Positions 54,895 through 64,000 of a DNA stretch of 64,000 nt are shown here, one piece after another. The stretch lies in NCBI RefSeq assembly GCF_003855155.1, contig NZ_CP034073.1, positions 2,976,001 through 3,040,000 of the forward strand. The letters are read 5' to 3'. Both the position numbers and the translations under genes were made by a program. The notes beneath the pieces were generated by a model that did no database searches, was not told where the DNA came from, and was given only the letters and a program-made list of their open reading frames with translations. This stretch comes from Shewanella psychromarinicola (GTDB lineage: Bacteria > Pseudomonadota > Gammaproteobacteria > Enterobacterales > Shewanellaceae). Each line of letters starts with the position of its first letter. Positions within the stretch are counted from its first letter, which is position 1.

Positions 54895-56095
54895 CAGGGC
54901 ATTGCTGCAATTGGGCATTTTTCTTGCTCATTTGCAGATAACTTAACAGCCACATTATGAAGCCGCCAGTAAATAGCACCGCCGCAACATAACCCGTCTC
55001 GTTGGGTAATGCACCTTGTGCGATAACCATGCCGCCTACCCAAGGGCCGATGGCATTGGCGATGTTAAATGAACACTGCACCAAGGCACCTATCATGGCG
55101 TGGCCGTTTGGTGATACATCCATCAGTAAGGTTTGAATTAAGGTGGCTAAGCCTAAACTGCAGCCAATAAAGAAAATCACCGCATACAATAGCCAAATGT
55201 TATGGCTGGCACCGACGTAGGCAAGCGAAAATATAATCATACAAATTAAGGCTATGCCTGTGGTGTATAAAGCCGCACGATCGGCCGCTTTGCCTAATAC
55301 ATAGTTACCCAATGTACAACCAATACCAAACATCACCATCGCGATTGAAATTGTGTATGCCGGCGTTTGGGTGACCACTAAAATGGTGTCGGCAATATAA
55401 GTGTAAATACAAAATACGCCGCCAAAGCCAATAATCACAATACCTAGAATTGACCAGACCAATTTATTTTTCAACACGCCAAATTCATTGATTAAATTTG
55501 ACGGCTGGCTGTTTTCTATTTTAGGGATCACTACATACACGCACGCCAGTGCAACTAAGGCCAGAGCTGATGCACCCGCCAAGCAATAGCGCCAGCTTAA
55601 ATTTTGCCCAACTAAAGTGACAATTGGCACCCCGACGATAGTGGCTATGGTTAAGCCCATAAACACTTTGGATATATAGCTGGCGCGTTTATCTTGTGGG
55701 GCAATATCGGCGGCTAATAATATGGCCGCGCCAAAGTAAGCGCCATGGGGCAGGCCACTTAAAAAACGAAACACAATCAGCTGCTCAAGTGAGGTTGCCA
55801 TTGCACTTAAGCCATTGGCGATAAACATTAATGTTAGAAAAATAACCAAGGCATGGCGTTTTTTCATGTTGGCCGTCGTCAGCATTAAAATCGGCGCCCC
55901 GACAACAACCCCTATCGCGTAAGCACTAATGGCATAACCGCTCTGTGACGGTGTTGAGGAAAATGTTTCGCTGATTAAGGGCAGCATTGGCATCATCGAA
56001 AACTCCGATAATCCCAATATAAATGTGCCTAAGGCTAATACCAGCAAAATGGCGCGAGTATTAAGTTGACTTGGTAACGTTGCCGCCGATGCCAT
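54890..56095 (-). CDS. MFS transporter, DHA1-like (AraJ/YdhP group)
   Basis: A 401-residue transporter with twelve predicted helices. The first helix FILGLSEFSMMPMLPLI and the later GLPHGAYFGAAILLAADIAP, GVPIVTLVGQNLSWRYCLAG and FSLAYVGASHNIW match the AraJ/YdhP-type drug/sugar effluxers as a class. The substrate cannot be predicted. Its 3' end touches the 12-bp minisatellite; the last residues (NAQLQQCPA) are encoded at its edge. Divergent from the acyl-CoA synthetase across 539 bp. Confidence 0.88.
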   Translation of the reverse strand: MASAATLPSQLNTRAILLVLALGTFILGLSEFSMMPMLPLISETFSSTPSQSGYAISAYAIGVVVGAPILMLTTANMKKRHALVIFLTLMFIANGLSAMATSLEQLIVFRFLSGLPHGAYFGAAILLAADIAPQDKRASYISKVFMGLTIATIVGVPIVTLVGQNLSWRYCLAGASALALVALACVYVVIPKIENSQPSNLINEFGVLKNKLVWSILGIVIIGFGGVFCIYTYIADTILVVTQTPAYTISIAMVMFGIGCTLGNYVLGKAADRAALYTTGIALICMIIFSLAYVGASHNIWLLYAVIFFIGCSLGLATLIQTLLMDVSPNGHAMIGALVQCSFNIANAIGPWVGGMVIAQGALPNETGYVAAVLFTGGFIMWLLSYLQMSKKNAQLQQCPA

Positions 56096-56634
56096 AAAAA
56101 TCCTGTTAGTGATAAGAGATAAATAGTGATAAGTACGACTTCACTACTGAGTACATGGCGATAGAGACAAGCACCATTTGGGCTTGAATGTTGCAGACAA
56201 ACAAGAAGCTTTATCTGTCACACAAAAAGTGTCCGAATCGAGCTAAACATCATCGCAATAATAGTAATGTCGCGATTGATTGTTTTAGATTATCGACGGT
56301 AAGGTGAAAAAGTATGGGCGTTTATTCGATATTTAATCAAACGTTTTATAAATTAATTATTCATTTAAACAGATGGTTATGATTGTTTTTTTGTGATTTT
56401 TTTGATCTAATCAGTGGCTGTAATGTAATCATGTAGTTAATTAAAGCGGTTAATGCTGTTTAAAATGGATTATTGAAATATTCACGTTCTACAGTGTAAC
56501 AAATCCCTTCCGTCGGCATCAATCTTTAGTCTAATTACCGCCGTTTTTTACTTGTGAGTGACCCCATGTATTGGTTAGTTTGAATAAGACTAATCATAAT
56601 ATTCATTATAATAATAAATGCCATGGAGGCTTCA
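56096..56634. other. Divergent intergenic region, MFS gene and acyl-CoA synthetase
   Basis: 539 bp, AT-rich, including T-runs near 56385-56405. It must hold both promoters; no operator I can name. Confidence 0.45.
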
Positions 56635-58341
56635 ATGTTTATCCCGCCAAATCAAGCAACATTTCCACTAACGTTAAGTGAATATCATGGTGCCACTTCA
56701 ACTACGCTGATTGATAACACCATTGGCCAATATTTTGATGATATTGCTAACACCTATCCAGATAATCTTGCCGTCGTCGTTCATCATCAAGATATCCGCT
56801 GGAACTATCGCCAGTATCAAGCAAAGATTGATGCACTTGCCACAGGCTTATTGAAACTAGGTATTCAGCCCGGGGATAGAGTAGGGATCTGGTCACCCAA
56901 TAATATTGAGTGGTGTTTAACCCAATTTGCTACCGCTAAAATTGGTGCAATTATGGTGTGCATTAACCCAGCTTATCGCCCCGAAGAGTTAGAATACTCC
57001 CTGAATAATGTTGGCTGTCGCGCAGTGATTTGTGCCGATAAATTTAAGTCCAGTAATTACCTGCAAATGTTGAATGAGCTAGTGCCAGAATTAAGCAGCA
57101 ATCTAGGTCACTTATCTGCTCGCGCATTACCCGAACTTGAGTTTGTGATCCGCATGGGGATTGACAAGACACCAGGCATGCTTAACTTTAACGATTTGCT
57201 GGTTGATGTTAACGCCGATGACCAACAAGCGTTAGCCACTATTGCTGATACACTCAACAGCCATGATTCGATTAATATTCAATTTACTTCTGGCACCACG
57301 GGTAGCCCTAAAGGCGCGACGCTATCGCATCATAATATTTTAAATAATGCCTATTTAGTGGCGGAGGCAATGAAGCTTACTCCTGTCGATAAATTGTGTA
57401 TTCCTGTGCCGCTATATCATTGTTTTGGTATGGTATTAGGCAGCTTATCTTCTATTATTTACGCTTCAGCGGCTGTGTACCCAAGTGAGTCTTTTGATCC
57501 ACTAACCACCTTGCAAATAGTGGCACAAGAGCGCTGCACCGCATTACATGGCGTGCCGACCATGTTTATTGCAGAGTTAGAACATCCACAATTTAACCAG
57601 TTTGACCTTAGCTCACTGCGCACTGGCATTATGGCTGGCGCCACTTGCCCCGAAGAAGTCATGCGACGAGTACAAGAACTGATGTACATGAAAGAGGTGC
57701 TGATTGGTTACGGACAAACCGAATGCAGCCCGTTAAACCACATTACTGAAATAGATTCTCCCATCGAAAAACAAGTGCTCACCGTTGGCCGAGCATTGCC
57801 ACACACCGCAGTGAAAATTATCAATGAATTTGGCGACGTGGTTGCTATTGGTCAACCCGGTGAAGTGTGCAGTCGAGGCTACTGCATTATGCAAGGTTAT
57901 TGGAATGACCCCGCTAAAACCGCTGCAACCATCGACAGTGCTGGTTGGTTACATTCGGGCGATATCGGTCAAATGGACGAGCTGGGTTATGTGCAAATTG
58001 TGGGTCGTATTAAAGACATGATCATCCGCGGCGGCGAGAATATTTACCCACGAGAAATTGAAGAAGAGCTCTACAGCCATAAGGACGTGCAAGACGCGGC
58101 AGTATTTGGCGTGCAAAGTGACAAATATGGTGAGGAGGTGTGCGCCTGGATTAAAGTTCGCGCCAATGCCGACATTACCGAAGACGATATTCGTCATTTT
58201 CTAACTGAAAAATTCGCCTATTTTAAAGTGCCGCGCTACATCAAGTTTGTCGACCAATACCCCATGACCGTCACTGGCAAAATTCAGAAATTTAAAATGC
58301 GTGAGTTAATGTACGAGGAGTTACATAAAGCGATAAATTAA
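56635..58341 (+). CDS. AMP-binding acyl-CoA synthetase
   Basis: ANL-superfamily ligase activating a carboxylic acid with ATP and joining it to CoA. The P-loop FTSGTTGSPKGA (about 218-229), the GYGQTECSPLNH motif, the hinge GRIKDMIIRGGENIYPREIEE and the C-terminal lysine loop TVTGKIQKFKMRE are all present. The closest types I know are medium/long-chain fatty acyl-CoA synthetases (AcsF/FadD-like). The ATG at 56635, with GGAGG 5 bases upstream, is preferred over the ATG at 56623 that overlaps this site. The TAA stop is part of the 8-bp target duplication of the IS1595 element, so the coding region is intact but separated from its terminator at 59345. Confidence 0.9.
   Translation: MFIPPNQATFPLTLSEYHGATSTTLIDNTIGQYFDDIANTYPDNLAVVVHHQDIRWNYRQYQAKIDALATGLLKLGIQPGDRVGIWSPNNIEWCLTQFATAKIGAIMVCINPAYRPEELEYSLNNVGCRAVICADKFKSSNYLQMLNELVPELSSNLGHLSARALPELEFVIRMGIDKTPGMLNFNDLLVDVNADDQQALATIADTLNSHDSINIQFTSGTTGSPKGATLSHHNILNNAYLVAEAMKLTPVDKLCIPVPLYHCFGMVLGSLSSIIYASAAVYPSESFDPLTTLQIVAQERCTALHGVPTMFIAELEHPQFNQFDLSSLRTGIMAGATCPEEVMRRVQELMYMKEVLIGYGQTECSPLNHITEIDSPIEKQVLTVGRALPHTAVKIINEFGDVVAIGQPGEVCSRGYCIMQGYWNDPAKTAATIDSAGWLHSGDIGQMDELGYVQIVGRIKDMIIRGGENIYPREIEEELYSHKDVQDAAVFGVQSDKYGEEVCAWIKVRANADITEDDIRHFLTEKFAYFKVPRYIKFVDQYPMTVTGKIQKFKMRELMYEELHKAIN
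58334..58341 (+). repeat. Left 8-bp target-site duplication of the IS1595 element
   Basis: TAAATTAA at 58334-58341 is repeated at 59317-59324. The last three bases are the stop codon of the acyl-CoA synthetase. Confidence 0.95.
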
Positions 58342-59316
58342 CATGCCTATGCATCTGACTCAGTTTTGGCCTATTCTTATAGTATAAATCAAGACTAGAA
58401 GTGAGATCTGCTATGAAAATGCCTGAAACGAGTTTTTTTTGAATGGCAACGTCAATTCAGCTCTGAAACTGATTGCTTAAATCACATTAAGAAAATGAGA
58501 TGGCCTAATGGTTTTGTTTGCCCTAGATGCTCTTGTGAGCATGCCTATGAGCTTACAACCCGCAATTTATATGAATGCAGTCAATGTCATAAACAAACAT
58601 CGGTCACAGCAGACACATTATTCCACGGTAGCCGTATTCCTATCACTAAGTGGTTTTGGGCTATCTACTTTTTAGGCTCAGATAAGGGCAGTATTTCAGC
58701 ATTAAGACTGAGTAAGCACATTGAAGTTAATTGGCGAACGGCACGTTTGATATTAAGTAAGCTGAGAACAGCTATGGGCCATAGAGACAGCTTATATAGA
58801 CTGTCAGGGGTCATTGAAATTGATGATTCGTTAGTGGGTGGCAAAAGCAAGGGCAAGCGTGGACGTGGAGCAGGAGGTAAAACACCTGTTTTAGTTGCCG
58901 TTGAAAGCAAAGGAAAAAGAGCTGGATTTATTGCTATGCAGGCTGTGAATAGCGTTTGCCATGATAGTGTTGAAAAGTTCGTTGCCAAACACTTAACGAG
59001 ACAGCAAAAAGTGCATACAGACGGCTTACCTGCGTTGAACATTATAGATAAGACTCAACAACATGAAGCGAGGGTTACCCCCAGTGAGCTTGTTGATGAA
59101 TGGCTGCCTTGGGTTCATATTGCCATTGGTAACTTAAAAGCATTTTTACTTGGGACATTCCATGGTGTTTCAGGAAAGTACCTACAAGAATACCTGAGCG
59201 AGTTCTGTTATCGGTTCAATCGTAGACAAATGGAAAGAGAAATACCTAACAGATTGTTAAATTTGGCAATCATTCACACGCCAATACATTCTTACTGAGC
59301 CAAGTGCATAGGCATG
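58342..59316 (+). mobile_element. IS1595-family insertion sequence (975 bp)
   Basis: Terminal inverted repeats start CATGCCTATGCA at both ends (left about 58342-58365, right about 59292-59316) and continue with near-identity through CTCAGT. Flanked by perfect 8-bp duplications TAAATTAA, the size expected of the family. It carries a single transposase gene that is frameshifted near its start. Confidence 0.95.
58413..59298 (+). pseudogene. IS1595-family (ISXO2-like) transposase, frameshifted at T8
   Basis: The body (from 58495) has a zinc ribbon (CPRCSC and CSQCHK) and a DDE_Tnp_IS1595 core with IEIDDSLVGGK, HTDGLPAL and LKAFLLGTFHGVSGKYLQEYL. The natural start is probably the ATG at 58413, MKMPETSFF, but eight T residues (58433-58440) put a TGA in frame. 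With seven T it would read on as EWQRQFSSETDCLNHIKKMRWPN into the transposase. As read the gene lacks its first residues unless slippage corrects it or translation starts at 58495. Confidence 0.85.
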
Positions 59317-59667
59317 TAAATTAATGTTTTGCGTGTAATCATTTAAGCCCAGTGTTGAGTTATCGCACTGGGCTTTTATATTGAAGGGCAATCTATTTGG
59401 AAGTGAAGTAGATACTTCACGCGGCGGACGAGTACAGCATTAATTGGCTTAGACATAACCGTCATAACATTGATCTAATTGACACAGCCTGACTTTCGAC
59501 AAAAAGTTTGAGTTTGAGTTTGAATTAAACACAGTTGTAAATAAATGATGTTTTCTCGATAGCTCATGGTGAGTGATACCATTGGCAACTTATTTTGTGT
59601 AATGGCTCAGAACGGTAGCGCCAACACTTTTTCAGCTGAATACAATCTACCCATTGTTGGAGTTATT
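59317..59667 (+). other. Intergenic region downstream of the IS
   Basis: About 350 bp holding the right target duplication and the terminator at 59345-59378. The frame before 59668 is open but is probably leader sequence of the EamA gene. Confidence 0.5.
59345..59378 (+). terminator. Original terminator of the acyl-CoA synthetase, displaced by the IS
   Basis: Stem AAGCCCAGTG / CACTGGGCTT with an 11-base loop and TTTTA. It lies 20 bp after the right target duplication, so before the insertion it would have been about 30 bp beyond the stop codon. Confidence 0.7.
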
Positions 59668-60552
59668 TTGAATAATACTAAAGGTAGTCTTTTTATGGTT
59701 GCCGCGATGGCAGCATTTTCTATTGAAGACATGCTGATTAAATCGGCAGCCGAAACCACTTCTATTGGTTTGATTTTAGCGTTATTTGGTTTCGGTGGAA
59801 TGTTGGTTTTTATGCTGCTGACTTGGCGTAAAGGTCAAACAATTTTACATCCAGCACTGATGTCTAAGCCAATATTGATCCGTGCGGCGTGCGAAGTCGT
59901 TGGCCGATTCTGTTTTGCATTGGCTATCACGCTAACGCCTTTATCGAGTGCATCAGCTATTTTGCAAGCCACACCGTTGATCGCAATGATAGGTGCAGCC
60001 TTATTGTTTGGTGAACAGGTTGGCTTTAAACGCTGGATTGCCGTAATGGTTGGTTTTTGTGGCGTGTTGATGATTATTCGCCCAGGCCTTGATGGCTTTG
60101 AAGTAACGTCTTTATTTGCGGTGGTGGCGACCTTAGGTTTTGCTGGCCGCGATTTAGCAACCCGTGCAGCTTCGCCGGTATTGTCTAATATGCAACTTGG
60201 GGTGTATGGATTTTTTGTGTTAATCCCTGCGGGCATTGCGATACAGCTATACCAACACGAGCCATTACAACTCGGTTCAACTGCCGCAGCACAAATTATC
60301 GGTGCCATCGTGTTTGGGGTGATGGCTTATAATGCCCTCACCATCGCTATGCGCGCTGGCGATGTATCGGTTATTTCTCCTTTTCGTTATACCCGTTTAT
60401 TATTTGCCTTAGGCTTGGGGATATTTATATTTGGAGAGTCCCCAGATTTAGCTACCCTACTTGGAAGCTTGCTGGTGGTATTAAGCGGCGGATATACCCT
60501 AATCCAAACGCGTAAAACAGTCACAGCAAGTTTGATAAAGAATAGCGCATGA
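59668..60552 (+). CDS. EamA/DMT-family permease
   Basis: A 294-residue inner-membrane protein of the drug/metabolite transporter superfamily, ten helices from two EamA repeats. NNTKGSLFMVAAMAAFSIED starts repeat 1 and LSSASAILQATPLIAMIGAALLFGE and SPFRYTRLLFALGLGIFIFGE close the two repeats. The frame is open from an ATG at 59566, but the TTG at 59668 with GGAG 5 bases upstream gives the standard start and length. The substrate is unknown. Confidence 0.82.
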   Translation: MNNTKGSLFMVAAMAAFSIEDMLIKSAAETTSIGLILALFGFGGMLVFMLLTWRKGQTILHPALMSKPILIRAACEVVGRFCFALAITLTPLSSASAILQATPLIAMIGAALLFGEQVGFKRWIAVMVGFCGVLMIIRPGLDGFEVTSLFAVVATLGFAGRDLATRAASPVLSNMQLGVYGFFVLIPAGIAIQLYQHEPLQLGSTAAAQIIGAIVFGVMAYNALTIAMRAGDVSVISPFRYTRLLFALGLGIFIFGESPDLATLLGSLLVVLSGGYTLIQTRKTVTASLIKNSA

Positions 60553-61032
60553 GTAGAGTGAGTTGATTTACTTTACAAATAACATGCCACCCAGCCTAAC
60601 TCTGCGTTAGATAAATGTGTTGATAAATACCTAATGACCATTAGTGTCAAAATGCAGTAATTTAAAATGCGCCAATTGATACGATAAATTGAGACCTTAG
60701 TTTGAGTGATTGCGCGAATTGATGTTGATGGGGTCTGGCACTCGTCGCCAATCGGTCTTCCTACTGACGAGGTTCAGCCCAAAGCGCTTGAATGAGCAGG
60801 TTAGCTTCGCTGATATGTGAAAGTGTCGACGGTACTTATGTAAATTATTTTTTATGTACACCAGAAGTGGCCGAAAAAGCATCGTTCAATAGTTAAATGC
60901 TAACGCTTTGTTGATCATCAAAATGGTGTCAAGTCAATCTCGGTGAACGCTTATATTGGCAGCATGTCATAGCCCTCAATATCACCAAAAGTAATGATCT
61001 TTCGATGATATTGAGGAATACTTAAGTCTGCC
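60553..61032. other. Intergenic region with possible transposon remnant
   Basis: About 480 bp. The stretch around 60730-60790 (GGGGTCTGGCACTC, then a basic reading on the minus strand with LNLVSRKTDWRRVPDP) recalls the edges of transposon-associated sequences, but no domain can be named and I do not call a gene. Confidence 0.3.
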
Positions 61033-62913
61033 TTAAAGCTTAAATTTGCTCACAATACCATTTAGAGTATTCGCCATTCCGCCCAGCTCATTTGCAAGTT
61101 CGGTAGTGCTATCGGCGTGCTTATTGGTTTCTTTTGCCGAATCATTGATCTCCAGCACACTCTGGTTAATTTCCGCGGCGACCTGAGTCTGCTGCTCTGA
61201 TGCTGTGGCGATCTGGTCATTCATATTAAGAATAACAGAAACAGAAGTGGTGATTTGTGTCAGGGATAGGTTTGCTTCCTCTGTCTTGGTCGACGTTTGT
61301 CGAGCGAGCAGCGTACTCTTGCCCATTTGATCTACCGCTTTTTTAGCCTCTGTTTGAAGCTTTTCAATCATCATAGTGATCTCATTGGCGCTATCTTGTG
61401 TTCGGCTTGCAAGGTTTCGAACTTCATCTGCGACTACCGCGAATCCGCGACCTTGTTCACCAGCACGTGCCGCTTCAATGGCAGCATTTAGAGCCAAAAG
61501 ATTAGTCTGATCGGCAATGCCTTTAATCACATCGAGAATGCTACCAATATTGACCGTTTCTGCCTCAACGTTTTCGATGACATGGGTGACACCGTTCATC
61601 TCATTGACCAGTAAACGGATATTAGCATTCATATCCTCGACCACTTTCATTCCAACCTCAGAATATTCGCTAGCGCCCTGGGCCGACTCTGCCGCTTGCA
61701 GTGCACTTCGTGCTACTTCATCGACGGTGGAGGTCATTTCGTTCATCGCGGTCGAAGTCTGCTCAAGCTGGACTGTTTGTGCCTTCGAGCCATCACTCAT
61801 CGTTTCGGCAGACGATGAAAGCGAAGCAGAAGAGCGATTAAGATCATTTGTTGTGTTATTAATATTGGCGACAATGGCCCTAAGATTCTGTGCCATGGCG
61901 ATCACATTGCCATAAATACCATCCTCCTGCCCGGAAGAGGATAAATTCATACTCAAATCTCCCTCTGCTACTTGCTTAACCATGTTTGATATTTCAAGTG
62001 GTTCCCCGCCAATAGGTTTGTAAATAAGGCGAATAACCATCTGGTAAATAACGGCCATGAGTACAATCAGGGAGATTATAATCAAAATAAGAGTATCATA
62101 TAGATTATTAAAACTAGCAGCTTCTATGACTTTCATCGATTCATAGCTAGCCACAGTCCAATTACGGACTTTCATTTTATGACTTGTGACAAAGTAATCG
62201 CCCAAACCCGGAGCCGTGTACGTCATCGACTTGTTTGAGTCAGATATTACCTTGTATTGCGGGCGTAATTCGAATATGTTCTTGCCAATATTGTCTTTTA
62301 CCTCACTCGATACTATGTAGCCATCGCTGCGGTAAACGAACATCTGATTGTTACTGGTAAGAGATGCAACAAAATCACTAAATAACTTAACCGGGACATT
62401 GATTAACACCACCCCAGAAATTTCCCCCTGGTGCATAATAGGCACTGAAAGGCCAAATACTTCGACGTTCTTGGTGACATCGACAAAGGATGTGCTGACG
62501 ACGTAGCGCTCACCTGCAAAAATATTTATGAACCACTCACGCTTGGCCGTGATTGCATTGAAATTAGCGACAACCTCACCGTCACTAATCAGGGTGCCAC
62601 CTTTCAAGCCTAAATAGATCCCCGCTTCACCACTAATCGTCTTGGCTATTTCCTCAACGGTGAGGTTTGCTCGTTCCAGATCAAGTTCGCCATTTTCATC
62701 GAAAAAGAATGCAGCGGAATCGATCACATCGAAAAATCGCATTAATTTTTCATCTAATGCCTGAGCCACCAGTTTAGATTGTGTTTCAACCTTGTCTTGG
62801 TAACTGACCTGGCTGAATTCTGCAAAGTTTTGATAAGCAACGATGGATACCAGCAACACCATAAAAAAAGATAACGAGGTAAATAGCCCCGTTATTTTGT
62901 ATTTCAACAACAT
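61033..62913 (-). CDS. Methyl-accepting chemotaxis protein with dCache sensor
   Basis: A 626-residue chemoreceptor. Helix 1 (about 9-30) and helix 2 (about 272-296) bracket a periplasmic dCache-type domain, which contains the signature-like [21 protein letters not shown] region. HAMP follows (about 297-350), then the signalling domain with the conserved hairpin [19 protein letters not shown] followed by [12 protein letters not shown]. The usual dCache ligands are small molecules such as amino acids; this one is not predictable. No che genes are adjacent. Confidence 0.92.
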   Translation of the reverse strand: MLLKYKITGLFTSLSFFMVLLVSIVAYQNFAEFSQVSYQDKVETQSKLVAQALDEKLMRFFDVIDSAAFFFDENGELDLERANLTVEEIAKTISGEAGIYLGLKGGTLISDGEVVANFNAITAKREWFINIFAGERYVVSTSFVDVTKNVEVFGLSVPIMHQGEISGVVLINVPVKLFSDFVASLTSNNQMFVYRSDGYIVSSEVKDNIGKNIFELRPQYKVISDSNKSMTYTAPGLGDYFVTSHKMKVRNWTVASYESMKVIEAASFNNLYDTLILIIISLIVLMAVIYQMVIRLIYKPIGGEPLEISNMVKQVAEGDLSMNLSSSGQEDGIYGNVIAMAQNLRAIVANINNTTNDLNRSSASLSSSAETMSDGSKAQTVQLEQTSTAMNEMTSTVDEVARSALQAAESAQGASEYSEVGMKVVEDMNANIRLLVNEMNGVTHVIENVEAETVNIGSILDVIKGIADQTNLLALNAAIEAARAGEQGRGFAVVADEVRNLASRTQDSANEITMMIEKLQTEAKKAVDQMGKSTLLARQTSTKTEEANLSLTQITTSVSVILNMNDQIATASEQQTQVAAEINQSVLEINDSAKETNKHADSTTELANELGGMANTLNGIVSKFKL

Positions 62914-64000
62914 AAATATTCAGCCCATAATGTAAAATAAACAATCAGAGATGTTTCAGCTAATCATTACAGACGTGATCAGAAAAACGTGATTTTTAAT
63001 TGAAGATAAGGTACAAATAATGTTTATAATTAGCAATTTATTTGCGCCAGACTTTTGAAGTCTTCAGCAACAGGGTGTGTATGTGTAACCTATATCCACT
63101 TATGGAATTAATTCCAAATAAATCAATATACAGTGGTCTATAAAATAGTCACTTTTTAGAGCCTAAGCAAAATAATTGGTCTGATCCATTTGGCGTCAAC
63201 CCACTCGATAGTGCAGGGCAACCGCATGAACGTTTTTCACTCACAAATTGTCCGATAAACATTCAATAATTGTACGGCCGTTAAGCTGAAAACAAGCGCG
63301 GATTAATGCAATCGAGTCCACCTTCATCACATAGGTGAATTATTAAGCACTCATGCGGTCGCCCTGCTCGATAGTGTGTAACAAGGAAGGAGTCTATGAA
63401 ACAACGTTAAATGAGAATAGATAGGTAAAATAAAGATAATAAACCGTATGAAACCCCATAAAGTAAATTTATTTATTCGCTAAATTAGTCATTCAATTCT
63501 GGATATCTTTAATGTTTATATAATACTTTTTTAATATAAACTAAACACGATGTTTTTCTGTATCCGAATAATAATATTAGCTGGTATTTTTGTGTGTAAC
63601 ACAAATAAAAACCCTCTTTTTTAAGTACAAAAATATAATCTAAATTTAACGATATGGATGTCAATTCTTGATGTTCTTAATAAAATAAAAATAACATGGA
63701 CACCCATCTTAAAATACTATTTTGAAATGGTAAATAAAGCGTAGTTGAATGGCTAACATTTAGTCATTAGGTGTGGCTGGCTATGTTAAATATTATCTTC
63801 AACATACAAAATATATTTTTATTATTATAGTGTTATGAAATTAATTCTGGTTTGTCTCGTTTGAGCTGGGTATTTGTTCTGTATCTGTTAATTAGCTTAA
63901 TATGAACAATGAAACTAGGTAGTTCAGAGAATCTATCCAATATATTATGCTCAGAATTGGATTAATATAGTGGGACTGGAGTTTGAATGATGTGACTATT
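62914..64000. other. AT-rich region without genes to the window edge
   Basis: Nearly 1.1 kb with no credible ORF. It contains the inverted repeat pair with flanking direct repeats at 63204-63376. A GGAAGGAG followed by ATGAAACAACGTTAA (63396-63410) looks like a ribosome site with a 4-codon ORF, possibly a leader or a relic. From about 63480 onward only very AT-rich sequence. Confidence 0.5.
63204..63376. repeat. Inverted repeat pair edged by direct repeats
   Basis: CAGGGCAACCGCATGA (63214-63229) and its near-complement TCATGCGGTCGCCCTG (63351-63366, one mismatch) are 121 bp apart. Each is bordered outward by the direct repeat CTCGATAGTG (63204-63213 and 63367-63376). Confidence 0.7.

Noticed and set aside
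54712..54960. Plus-strand ORF reading V-I-Y repeats, and the minus-strand ORF opposite
   Set aside because: Both are by-products of a 12-bp repeat whose length is a multiple of three; no convincing ribosome site.
60697..60882. Minus-strand ORF in the gap before the chemoreceptor
   Set aside because: Basic composition without a domain or ribosome site; at most a transposon relic.
1..64000. CRISPR arrays, tRNA and rRNA genes, prophage structural genes
   Set aside because: Looked for; found no spaced identical repeats of CRISPR type, no tRNA-like cloverleaf with the expected conserved loops and no phage modules.

Overview
This window looks like chromosomal DNA of a marine gammaproteobacterium, most likely Shewanella or a close relative. 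The base is moderately AT-rich. Supporting markers are a napEDABC periplasmic nitrate reductase operon, a DUF3083-type protein, the folX/yfcH pair, tqsA, msrPQ and recCBD. There is no tRNA, rRNA or CRISPR array that I can see.

Layout. 0-6.6 kb: end of an unidentified gene, a DUF3083-type protein, tesA divergent from ybbA-ybbP, a TIGR03643/DUF2805 protein and rsuA. 6.6-14.2 kb: a glyoxalase-fold protein, a region with a diverged ~350-400 bp duplication and a decayed outer-membrane-protein remnant, a LysR regulator, yfcH, folX, tqsA and an RlmI-like methyltransferase. 14.7-18.9 kb: napEDABC, preceded by a CRP-like palindrome. 19-23.5 kb: D-Ala-D-Ala ligase, a YkgJ-type cysteine-cluster protein, a secreted protein and a DUF885 metallopeptidase-like gene frameshifted at a G10 tract.

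23.5-33.3 kb is accessory DNA: a GC-richer Na+/Ca2+ exchanger-family gene, two small orphan genes, a compact three-gene ABC-3C-type conflict system (effector, middle component, DUF2326 ATPase; each gene overlaps the next by 8 bp), a 52-bp tandem duplication, and a group II intron on the minus strand whose reverse transcriptase is split by a complete IS3-family element (3-bp target duplication). Beyond the 5' end of the intron lies a compact potential three-way-junction element of about 90 bp that I cannot assign. A 14-bp perfect direct repeat brackets the ABC-3C cassette.

33.3-43 kb: recC-recB-recD on the minus strand. 43-49.5 kb: a moxR-DUF58-tgpA operon and slt. 49.5-53.4 kb: rmuC, then msrPQ behind three direct repeats with a 22-bp period, and a small membrane protein. 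53.7-64 kb: an LprI-like protein, a DUF6435-like small protein, a 12-bp minisatellite, an MFS transporter, an acyl-CoA synthetase whose stop codon lies in the 8-bp target duplication of an IS1595-family element, an EamA permease, a dCache chemoreceptor, and about 1.1 kb of AT-rich DNA without a gene.

The strongest candidates for new biology are the ABC-3C cassette beside the intron/IS and recBCD, the unassigned structured element at 33156-33245, the G-tract in the DUF885 gene, and the spaced repeats upstream of msrPQ. All calls come from reading the sequence; no database search was run.
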